9,628 nt of DNA from contig VGIY01000081.1 in assembly GCA_016867695.1 (NCBI GenBank), positions 1-9,628 of the forward strand, written 5' to 3'. The notes beneath the pieces are model-generated. The model ran no database searches and was not told the DNA's origin. It saw nothing but the letters and a program-made list of their open reading frames with translations. Position 1 is the stretch's first letter. Every line of letters starts with the position of its first letter. A program made the translations under genes and the position numbers. The stretch is from Candidatus Eiseniibacteriota bacterium. GTDB lineage: Bacteria; Eisenbacteria; RBG-16-71-46; CAIMUX01; WJJG01. Of this stretch, positions 1 through 5,917 are shown in pieces.

Positions 1-1
1 T

Positions 2-136
2 GTCGACCGTGGTGAGCTCTGGGCGGAAGTGCCCGCGCGGCTCGCCCCGGGTGAGCATCGCTGGGAGGTCCGCGCCGTGGATCGGGCCGGGCAGACGGCG
101 AGGCGGGAGATGCGCTTCACCTGGACGCCGCGCTAG
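2..136 (+). CDS. C-terminal fragment of an unidentified protein, probably ending in an Ig-like domain
   Basis: An open frame runs from base 2 to a TAG at 134-136, giving 44 codons of a gene that begins outside the window. The peptide has alternating hydrophobic and charged residues, with a segment reading PGEHRWEVRAVDRAGQTA followed by a short strand and the ending FTWTPR. The pattern 'L-x-PG-x-H-x-x-x-V-x-A-x-D-x-A-G' is typical of the last strands of bacterial Ig-like or fibronectin-like domains found at the ends of secreted or surface proteins. Codon choice is GC-rich at third positions, like the real genes here. It lies 50 bp upstream of accA on the same strand, so the two may be co-transcribed, although no functional link is evident. 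The rest of the protein, and therefore its function, cannot be known from this window. An overlapping frame from base 9 also stays open, but it reads as Arg/Gly/Pro-rich shadow sequence. Confidence 0.6.
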   Translation, partial: VDRGELWAEVPARLAPGEHRWEVRAVDRAGQTARREMRFTWTPR

Positions 137-186
137 CGGGCGCGGCAGGACGGGCGCGGGGCGAAACGAGAGAACGCGGAGAGCGG

Positions 187-1149
187 ATGCCCGGAGGATG
201 GCTCGACTTCGAGCAGCCCCTCGTGGAGCTGGAGCAGCGCATCGAGGACCTGCGGCTCCTCGCCTCCCGGGAGAACCTCGAGGCGGACCGGGAGCTCAAG
301 CGCCTGGCCGAGAAGGCCGATTCGCTGCGCCGGCGCATCTTCTCCGATCTCACCCCCTGGCAGCGCGTCCAGCTCGCCCGCCACCCGCAGCGGCCCTACA
401 CGCTCGACTACATCCCGATGCTCTTCAGCGACTTCGTCGAGCTGCGCGGCGATCGCGCCTTCGCCGAGGACACGGCGATCGTCGCCGGCCTGGCCCGCTT
501 CCGCGATCGCCCGGTGGCGGTCGTCGGACACCAGAAGGGGCGCAACACGCGCGAGAACCTGCGCCGCAACTTCGGCATGCCGCAGCCGGAGGGCTACCGC
601 AAGGCGCTGCGGGTGATGCAGCTGGCCGAGAAGTTCGGCAATCCGGTGATCACCTTCGTCGACACCCCGGGCGCCTATCCGGGCATCGGGGCCGAGGAGC
701 GCGGGCAGGCCGAGGCGATCGCCCGCAACGTGCGCGAGATGACCCGACTGCGCGTGCCGATCGTCGTCGTCGTCACCGGAGAGGGGGGCAGCGGAGGCGC
801 GCTGGCGATCGCCGTGGGCGACCGCGTCTACATGCTCGAGTATGCCTTCTACTCGGTGATCTCGCCCGAGGGCTGCGCCTCGATTCTCTGGAAGACGCGC
901 GAGAAGGCGCCCGAGGCGGCCGCCGCGCTGCGCTTCACAGCGCCCGATCTCCTCGAGATGGGCGTCGTCGACGGGCTCCTGCCCGAGCCGCCCGGCGCCG
1001 CCCATCGCTCGCCTGCGGCGGCGGCGGCGACGATCGGCGACGCGCTGGCCGGGGCGCTGGCCGAGTTGGAAGGGCTCGATCCCGGGGAGCTCGTCGAGCG
1101 GCGGCGCGCGCGCTATCTGGCGATGGGCGCCTACGCGCCCGAGCCCTGA
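187..1149 (+). CDS. accA: Acetyl-CoA carboxylase, carboxyltransferase subunit alpha
   Basis: This subunit pairs with AccD in the cytoplasm to transfer the carboxyl group from biotinylated AccB to acetyl-CoA, making malonyl-CoA, the first committed step of fatty acid synthesis. The product has 320 residues; E. coli AccA has 319. The N-terminus carries the family hallmark LDFEQPLVELEQRI (6-19), which fixes the ATG start. It is followed by a helical segment and the HPQRPYTLDYI stretch (66-76). The crotonase-like carboxyltransferase fold then shows GHQKGR (114-119), FGMPQPEGYRKA (129-140), DTPGAYPGIGAEERGQ (159-174), the glycine-rich GEGGSGGALAI (198-208) expected to form the oxyanion hole, and SPEGCASILWK (226-236). 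A GGAGAG at 178-183 is the likely ribosome binding site, 3 nt from the ATG. No accD or biotin carboxylase gene is in the window. The last 19 bases overlap the convergent ABC exporter gene. Confidence 0.97.
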   Translation: MPGGWLDFEQPLVELEQRIEDLRLLASRENLEADRELKRLAEKADSLRRRIFSDLTPWQRVQLARHPQRPYTLDYIPMLFSDFVELRGDRAFAEDTAIVAGLARFRDRPVAVVGHQKGRNTRENLRRNFGMPQPEGYRKALRVMQLAEKFGNPVITFVDTPGAYPGIGAEERGQAEAIARNVREMTRLRVPIVVVVTGEGGSGGALAIAVGDRVYMLEYAFYSVISPEGCASILWKTREKAPEAAAALRFTAPDLLEMGVVDGLLPEPPGAAHRSPAAAAATIGDALAGALAELEGLDPGELVERRRARYLAMGAYAPEP

Positions 1150-3095
1150 GGCGCGGCTCCCGACTCGGCGAACTGCAGCCGGTGGAGCCTGTGGTAGAGC
1201 CCGCCGCGGGCGAGCAGCTCCTCGTGCGTGCCCCGCTCGACGATCTCGCCCCTCTCGATGGCGACGATCAGGTCGGCGTTGCGCACGGTCGCCAGACGGT
1301 GGGCGATGACGATCGCGGTGCGGTTGGCCAGGAGGCGGCGCACGGCATCCTGGACGAGCCGCTCCGACTCGGCGTCGAGCGCCGAGGTCGCCTCGTCGAG
1401 GATCAGGATCGGCGGGTTCTTCAGCAGGGCCCGGGCGATCGTCAGCCTCTGGCGCTCGCCTCCGGAGAGGCGCAGCCCGCGCTCGCCGATCAGCGTGTCG
1501 TAGCCCTCGGGCAGGGCGCAGATGAACTCGTGCGCGTTGGCGGTGCGCGCCGCCGCGCGGATCTCCTCGTCGCCGGCCGCGGGGTTCCCGATGCGGATGT
1601 TGTTGGCGATCGTCTCCTGGAAGAGCGTCGTCTCCTGCGTGACCAGCCCGATCAGCCGGCGCAGGTCGGCCAGGCGCACCTCGCGCAGGTCGACGCCGTC
1701 GATCGTCACCCGCCCCGCGGTGGGGTCGTAGAAGCGGGGGATGAGCTGGACGAGCGTCGACTTGCCGCCGCCGCTGGGCCCGACCAGGGCGACGACCTTG
1801 CCGCGCGGGATCTCGAGGTCGAGCCCGCGCAGCACCTGGCGATCCGGCTCGTAGGCGAAGGAGACCCCCTCGAGGCGCAGCGCGCGGGCGAAGCCGGGCA
1901 GCGGGCGCGGCGCGGGCGCCTCGCGCACCGTGGCCCGCGCGTCGAGCACCTCGAAGATGCGCTTGCCGGCCGCCAGGCCGTGCTGGATGTGCAGGTTGAC
2001 CTGATGGAGCGCCTTCAAGGGGTGCATCATGCTCAGGAAGGCGGCCAGGAAGAGCAGGAAGTAGCCGGGCGCGGCCCCCTCGGTGACGATCCGCCGCCCG
2101 CCGATGTAGATCAGCGCCATGGCCACGGCGACGCCGGCCATCTCGGTCAGCGGCGTCCCCAGGCTGCCGAGGCGCGTCATGCGGACCAGGCTGGAGCAGT
2201 AGTCTCCAGTCTCGCGCATGAAGCGCCGCGTCTGGATCTCCTCGGCGCCGAAGGCCTTGACGATGCGGATCCCGCGCACCGTCTCGCCGACGACGGAGGT
2301 CACGCGGGCCATCTTCTCCTGCGCCGTGCGCGAGATGCGCCGCAGCGCGCCCCCCAGCCGGTCGATCAGCCAGACGCTCGGCACGAGGATGACGATCGCC
2401 CAGATGAAGAGCCGCGCGTTGGCGAAGAGCACGACGGCGAGATAGGTGAGCAGCGTGAAGCTGTGGCGCAGCAGCTCCATCAGCCCGTTGGCCACCGCGC
2501 CGCGGACGAGATCGGTGTCGTTGGTGATCCTGCTGATCAGGACGCCCGAGTGCGAGCCCTGGAAGTAGTCGAGACTGAGCCCCTGGTAGCGGGCGAAGAT
2601 GCGGTCGCGGATGTCGCGTACCGCCCGCTGCTCGATGAAGACGGATAGGAAGCTCTGCGCGTACCAGCAGAGGTTCTTGAGCAGGAAGAGCAGGAGCACG
2701 AGCAGGCAGAAGCGCCCGAGCGTCTCCGCCGGGGTCGCCCCGCGAATCGTCTCCTGGAAGCGCGCCTCCAGGCGCGCGCGCAGCGAGGCGAGCGAGGGCG
2801 CGTCGGACCGCGGGGGCTCCTCGGGCTCCGCGGCGGGCCGCGGCTCCGCGGCGGGTCGTGCCTCCGTGGCGGGTCGTGCCTCCGCGGCCGGAGTCGTCAA
2901 CGGATGCGCCCCCGCGCGCAGGACGATCTCGGTGAAGGGGACGATCGCCGCCAGCGTCAGGCCGCTCAGGCCGGCGGTGAGGGCCATGAAGAGCACGGTC
3001 AGGCCGAAGAGCGCCGCCCGCGGGCGATGGAAGCCCATCAGGCGCCGCCAGACGCGCAGCGCTTCCCTCGTGCCTTCCGCGATCGGGAGCTTCAC
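1131..3095 (-). CDS. MsbA-like ABC exporter (fused permease and ATPase), probable lipid flippase
   Basis: A 654-residue type IV half-exporter, expected to work as a homodimer in the inner membrane. The N-terminal permease has TM1 at about 27-52, TM2 at about 128-150 and further helices near 212-245 and 318-360. The C-terminal ATPase has Walker A GPSGGGKST (439-447), Q-loop Q487, signature LSGGE (543-547), Walker B ILILDE (563-568), the D-loop SALD (571-574) and H-loop H599. The transmembrane half has features seen in the MsbA group, such as RFYDP after Walker A (454-458) and the SGVLISRITND coupling segment (183-193). The GTG start at 3095 overlaps the TGA of the upstream gene as GTGA, with GAAAGG 9 nt upstream, and the hydrophobic N-terminus begins soon after. 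The protein exceeds E. coli MsbA (582 aa) because of a long Ala/Pro/Glu-rich loop between TM1 and TM2. Pairing with a ligase/glycosyltransferase gene supports lipid A-core or other glycolipid export. A multidrug or oligosaccharide-lipid exporter is possible, so no symbol is given. Confidence 0.93.
   Translation of the reverse strand: MKLPIAEGTREALRVWRRLMGFHRPRAALFGLTVLFMALTAGLSGLTLAAIVPFTEIVLRAGAHPLTTPAAEARPATEARPAAEPRPAAEPEEPPRSDAPSLASLRARLEARFQETIRGATPAETLGRFCLLVLLLFLLKNLCWYAQSFLSVFIEQRAVRDIRDRIFARYQGLSLDYFQGSHSGVLISRITNDTDLVRGAVANGLMELLRHSFTLLTYLAVVLFANARLFIWAIVILVPSVWLIDRLGGALRRISRTAQEKMARVTSVVGETVRGIRIVKAFGAEEIQTRRFMRETGDYCSSLVRMTRLGSLGTPLTEMAGVAVAMALIYIGGRRIVTEGAAPGYFLLFLAAFLSMMHPLKALHQVNLHIQHGLAAGKRIFEVLDARATVREAPAPRPLPGFARALRLEGVSFAYEPDRQVLRGLDLEIPRGKVVALVGPSGGGKSTLVQLIPRFYDPTAGRVTIDGVDLREVRLADLRRLIGLVTQETTLFQETIANNIRIGNPAAGDEEIRAAARTANAHEFICALPEGYDTLIGERGLRLSGGERQRLTIARALLKNPPILILDEATSALDAESERLVQDAVRRLLANRTAIVIAHRLATVRNADLIVAIERGEIVERGTHEELLARGGLYHRLHRLQFAESGAAPQGSGA
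2826..2892. repeat. Imperfect 18-bp tandem repeat inside the ABC exporter gene
   Basis: Units of 18 bp start at 2826, 2844, 2862 and, degenerating, 2880. Units two and three differ at one base, unit one differs from unit two near its 3' end, and unit four matches only at its beginning. The unit length is a multiple of three, so copy changes keep the reading frame. On the coding (minus) strand the array encodes a six-residue repeat of the type A-R-P-A-[AT]-E at residues about 70-90, within the periplasmic loop after TM1. It ends beside an acidic PEEPP stretch. The array probably grew by slippage. Confidence 0.8.
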
Positions 3096-5545
3096 CCGTT
3101 CCCGCCTTTCCCGGCCGCCAGTGTCGCCTCGATCCGGTCGAGGAGGAAATCGATTTCCTCCTCCGGCCCCGCTCCCGGAGGCGGGCAGGCCATCCGCGGG
3201 CGGAGCTCGGCGATGCGCGCGACGAAGGCCGCCGGCGCGGCGATCGCCCGCGGGCCCGGCGGCGGCGGGCGCAAGGGCCGCGCGGCCGCCGCGCGGCGGC
3301 GGCTCTCCTCGCCCAGGAGCAGCGCCTCGTGGGAGCTTCCCAACGGCGCGTAGCGCAACGGGTGGGAGGAGAGGAAGAGCGCGAGGGTCGGCACGCCGGC
3401 CGCGGCGGCCGCGTGGAGCGGTCCCGCGTCGCAGCCGACGTAGAGGGCCGCGCCGCGCAGCAGGGCGACGAATTCGGCGACGGTTGCGGGTGTGCGCGCG
3501 GGCGGGACGGGATCGAGGAGCGAGCGCAGCGCGGCGAGCGCCTCGCGGTCGGCAGGACCGGCGATCAGGCGCACCGCGCGGCCCCGCTCCCGCAGCCGCC
3601 GGACGAGCGCCGCGAAGCGCTCCGCGGGCCAGCGCTTGGCGCCTCGTCCCCCGGGGTGGAGGACGATCGCTCCCGGGGGCTCTCCCGCGCCGGCCGGCGA
3701 GGCGAGCAGCGCCGGCGGCAGGCGCAGGGGGTGCAGGGCCGGTTCCGCGCCGAGGGCCGCCAGGAGCAGCAGCGGCGCGAGCGCGTAGTGGCACTCGACC
3801 GCGGGCGCGGCGACCGCCGGGTCGAGCACCGGGCGCGATCGCGGATGATCGAAGCCGACGCGGGCGGGCGCGCCCGAGACCTGCGTCAGGAAGGCGTTGT
3901 AGAACGAGTGCGTGTCCGCGTTGCTGAGCTCGAAGGCGAACTGCCAGCCGCCGCGGCGGATGCGCGCCAGGTGCCACGGGTAGGCGGCGGGGTGGCGGAT
4001 GAGCCAGCGCTTGCGCTCGACGATGAGATCGTCGACCCAGGGGCACCCGGCGAGCATCTCGCCGAAGCGGTCCCCGGTGACGATGCCGATCCGCGCCCGG
4101 GGCGCCGACTCGCGCAGCGCCTGCAGGAACGGCGTCAGCAGGATGAGATTGCCCAGCCGGTTGTCCTGGCGGACGAGCAGGATGCGCTGCGCCTCCGCGA
4201 GCGTCCGGACGGGGGAGCGGCGCGTCGGGAGGAGCCGCACGGTTAGGGGGAGCAGCCGCTCCTTCGCCCGCCGCTCGAGCCCCCTGGCCGCCGATCCCCG
4301 CCCCCCGGGGGGCAGCGCCGGGGACGCGCCGCCGCTCAGGGCCGCGGCCAGCAGGAACCAGACCACCATCGCCGGCTCCTCGTCGGTGAAGTAGCACTGG
4401 CCGAGGCCGGCGACGAGGAAGGTCGCGGCGATCGTGATCACCAGCCGGCGCCGATCCGGCGTCCGCTCCCGGGAGAGGCCGGAGCGCAGGATCGACCACC
4501 AGAGGGCCCCCAGCGCCAGCACTCCGGCCATCCCCGAGTGGGCGAGCGTGTTGAGCAGATCGTTGTGCGGGTGGCAGGTGGCCATGTAGTGGCCGGGCAG
4601 CCGGTAGAGGGGGAAGAGCGTGGGGAAGGAGCCGAGGCCCGCGCCGAAGAGCGGATGGTCGGAGAAGATCCGCAGCGCCGTGCCCCACAACCGCACCCGG
4701 GGGTCGTCTCCGACTAGCGCCAGTGAGGCCGCGCGGCCGGCGATGCCGGGGGCGAGGAGGAGCACGAGCAGCGCCGCCATGGCGAGACCCAGGGCGGGGA
4801 CGAGCGCGCGCATCCGCTCCGCCCGCGGCGCCCGCCGAGCCCCCCAGGCGGAGAAGATCGCGGCGGCGGCCGCTCCGCCCGCGGCCCCGAGCCAGGCCGA
4901 GCGGGCGTGGCTTCCCAGGAGCCCGGCGCCCGTGCAGGCGAGAAGCAGGAGCGGTCCGATCCGCCGCCGGCCTCGGGAGGAGGTCCAGAGGGCCAGGGCG
5001 GCGGCGAAGCCGAGCATGATCACGCCGGCGTAGGTCAGGTGCCCCCCGAATGTGCCGACGGCCAGGAACCCGCCCGACGGGTAGCGTTCGAGCGCGCGCC
5101 CAAGCGGATCGACGCCGGCGGCGTACTGGAAGAAGCCCAGCAACCCCGCCAGACCCAGCGCCGCGAGCAGCGCCGGCAGCGCCGCCCGGCGCACCGCCGG
5201 ACGGTGGAGCAGGGCGAGCCACAGGGGCAGAAGGAGCACCGGGAGATCGCCCTTCATCAGGCGCAGCGAGCGCTCCGGGTGCAGGGAGAAGACGACCGAA
5301 AGCCCCTGGACGAGGAAGTAGAAGGCGACCGCGGCGATGATGCCCGGGTGGGCGCGCAGCGCGTCGACCGTGGCGCGCGGCCGCAGCAGGCTAAGGATCG
5401 CCAGGAGGGCGATGGCCGTCTGGGCGGCGAAGATCGAGAAGGGCGCAGCCAGCCCGAAGAGCACCGCCGCCGCCACCAGGGCGCGTTCGCGGCGTCCCTC
5501 CCCGGCCGCGCCACGAGGGCCGGAACCGGCTTCCGGGCCTTGCAT
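3092..5545 (-). CDS. O-antigen ligase/polymerase-like membrane domain fused to a family 9 (heptosyltransferase-like) glycosyltransferase
   Basis: An uninterrupted 817-residue reading frame with two domains. Residues about 22-404 are polytopic (roughly a dozen hydrophobic segments) and match the WaaL/Wzy (O-antigen ligase, Wzy_C) pattern: RVRLWGTALRIFSDHPLFGAG (part of 283-303) precedes a soluble loop holding HPHNDLLNTLAHSG (325-338), whose His and Asn fit the conserved H-x-x-N region of ligases. Residues 405-450 form a basic linker. Residues about 451-785 match GT9: ILLVRQDNRLGNLILLTP (455-472), HPGGRGAKRWPAERF (630-644) with K637, and GCDAGPLHAAAAAGVPT (704-720) with D706 and H711. The usual Gly-Asp of the first motif is Gly-Asn (465-466). 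The ATG at 5545 was chosen because GAGGGG lies 5 nt upstream and the upstream in-frame extension is not protein-like. Ligases place both ends in the cytoplasm, so the GT9 domain would face the cytoplasm and the ligase site the periplasm. Donor and acceptor are unknown, and the membrane half could be a polymerase instead. The TGA overlaps the ABC exporter's GTG. Confidence 0.88.
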   Translation of the reverse strand: MQGPEAGSGPRGAAGEGRRERALVAAAVLFGLAAPFSIFAAQTAIALLAILSLLRPRATVDALRAHPGIIAAVAFYFLVQGLSVVFSLHPERSLRLMKGDLPVLLLPLWLALLHRPAVRRAALPALLAALGLAGLLGFFQYAAGVDPLGRALERYPSGGFLAVGTFGGHLTYAGVIMLGFAAALALWTSSRGRRRIGPLLLLACTGAGLLGSHARSAWLGAAGGAAAAAIFSAWGARRAPRAERMRALVPALGLAMAALLVLLLAPGIAGRAASLALVGDDPRVRLWGTALRIFSDHPLFGAGLGSFPTLFPLYRLPGHYMATCHPHNDLLNTLAHSGMAGVLALGALWWSILRSGLSRERTPDRRRLVITIAATFLVAGLGQCYFTDEEPAMVVWFLLAAALSGGASPALPPGGRGSAARGLERRAKERLLPLTVRLLPTRRSPVRTLAEAQRILLVRQDNRLGNLILLTPFLQALRESAPRARIGIVTGDRFGEMLAGCPWVDDLIVERKRWLIRHPAAYPWHLARIRRGGWQFAFELSNADTHSFYNAFLTQVSGAPARVGFDHPRSRPVLDPAVAAPAVECHYALAPLLLLAALGAEPALHPLRLPPALLASPAGAGEPPGAIVLHPGGRGAKRWPAERFAALVRRLRERGRAVRLIAGPADREALAALRSLLDPVPPARTPATVAEFVALLRGAALYVGCDAGPLHAAAAAGVPTLALFLSSHPLRYAPLGSSHEALLLGEESRRRAAAARPLRPPPPGPRAIAAPAAFVARIAELRPRMACPPPGAGPEEEIDFLLDRIEATLAAGKGGNG

Positions 5546-5573
5546 TGACACCCCTCTACCCCTCTGGTACCGT
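5545..5573 (+). promoter_or_regulatory. Candidate sigma-70-type promoter for the Trm112 and C25 peptidase genes
   Basis: A perfect -35 consensus TTGACA (5545-5550) is followed by a 17-bp spacer and TACCGT (5568-5573). TACCGT shares the key T, A and final T with TATAAT and is preceded by TGG, which fits an extended -10 TGn. Transcription would begin near 5580 and leave a leader of about 125 nt before the ATG at 5706. The -35 box starts on the first base of the start codon of the divergent ligase-GT9 gene and occupies the gap between that gene's ribosome binding site and start. The spacer consists mostly of two 8-bp copies, CCCCTCTA and CCCCTCTG (5551-5566). The -10 is weak, so this is a prediction by consensus alone. 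Confidence 0.45.
5551..5556 (-). promoter_or_regulatory. Ribosome binding site of the ligase-GT9 gene
   Basis: On the minus strand GAGGGG ends 5 nt before the ATG at 5545-5543. A second similar purine run (AGAGGGG) lies 8 bp further upstream, because the 8-bp promoter-spacer unit is duplicated. The good spacing is the main reason for choosing this ATG over the upstream in-frame ATG at 5752, which would lie inside the Trm112 gene on the other strand. Confidence 0.6.
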
Positions 5574-5639
5574 GCCCGGGAAGCTGTGGCCGGTGCCGAT
5601 CGGAGCACCTTTCCGATTGCAGCGGGACATGTTACGGGG

Positions 5640-5686
5640 CCGGCCCTCGGCCCGGCAAGACGAAAGGCCCGGTCGCGGCGCCGGGC
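5640..5686 (+). other. Two adjacent GC-rich hairpin candidates in the leader of the Trm112 gene
   Basis: GCCGG at 5640-5644 can pair with CCGGC at 5652-5656, and GCCCGG at 5667-5672 with CCGGGC at 5681-5686, with loops of 7 and 8 nt. Both precede the GGAGG ribosome binding site at 5695-5699. There is no following T-run, so they do not look like intrinsic terminators. A 10-bp palindrome CGATCGATCG (5686-5695) follows immediately. In DNA this GC-rich, short stems arise often by chance, so a regulatory role is speculative. Confidence 0.25.
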
Positions 5687-5705
5687 GATCGATCGGAGGC
5701 GGCTC

Positions 5706-5891
5706 ATGATTTCGCCGGAGTTGCTGGAGATCCTCGTCTGCCCCGTCTGCAAGGGCGACCTGCAGCACGTCCGGGAGCCGGAGCGGCTGGTCTGCGCAGC
5801 CTGCCGGCTCGCCTACCCCGTCAAGGACGACATCCCGATCATGCTGCCTGAGGAGGCTGAACGCCTGGAGGGGGAACCGACCGGGTCCTGA
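5706..5891 (+). CDS. Trm112/UPF0434 (YcaR-like) small zinc-knuckle protein
   Basis: A 61-residue protein of the Trm112 family. It opens with a short helix and ILVCPVCKGDL (9-19), followed by LVCAACRLAYPVKDDIPIML (28-47), the family signature. Four cysteines, C12, C15, C30 and C33, form two CxxC pairs able to bind zinc; some proteobacterial members such as E. coli YcaR have lost them. Eukaryotic and archaeal Trm112 activates several methyltransferases. The bacterial role is less clear, but the genes often neighbour lipid A or Kdo genes (lpxK-ycaR-kdsB in E. coli). GGAGG at 5695-5699, 6 nt from the ATG, sets the start; the frame is open further upstream but overlaps the divergent gene there. 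It is divergent from the ligase-GT9 gene and lies 26 bp before the C25 peptidase gene, probably as the first gene of that transcript. No partner methyltransferase is visible in the window. Confidence 0.92.
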   Translation: MISPELLEILVCPVCKGDLQHVREPERLVCAACRLAYPVKDDIPIMLPEEAERLEGEPTGS

Positions 5892-5909
5892 CCGGTAGGC
5901 CAGGGCACG

Positions 5910-5915
5910 AAGGAG
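5910..5915 (+). promoter_or_regulatory. Ribosome binding site of the C25 peptidase gene, unusually close to the ATG
   Basis: A full AAGGAG lies in the 26-bp gap after the Trm112 stop, but only 2 nt separate it from the ATG at 5918, closer than the usual 5-9 nt. The next in-frame start candidate is TTG at 5999, with GGGAGG at 5989-5994, 4 nt away. The start of the peptidase is therefore uncertain by 27 codons. Confidence 0.5.
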
Positions 5916-5917
5916 CC

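Noticed and set aside
9..2648. An 879-codon open frame on the + strand crossing accA and the ABC exporter
   Set aside because: It is Arg/Gly/Pro-rich in its first part and Asp/Glu/Arg/His-rich in the second, with no recognisable domain, and both parts lie in other frames of strongly recognisable genes. High GC at third codon positions removes stops from shadow frames.
3095..5222. The long upstream in-frame extension of the ABC exporter frame (to base 5222, minus strand)
   Set aside because: The extension is Arg/Ala/Pro-rich sequence in a shadow frame of the ligase-GT9 gene. The exporter's recognisable protein begins at the GTG at 3095, with a ribosome binding site and GTGA overlap.
5546..5752. 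N-terminal extension of the ligase-GT9 protein to ATG 5752 on the minus strand
   Set aside because: It would overlap the Trm112 gene antisense and encodes low-quality Arg-rich sequence. ATG 5545 has a well-spaced GAGGGG.
5879..5895. Possible hairpin ACCGG/CCGGT at the Trm112 stop codon
   Set aside because: A 5-bp stem without a T-run, in very GC-rich DNA, with the next gene 26 bp away. It is not convincing as a terminator.
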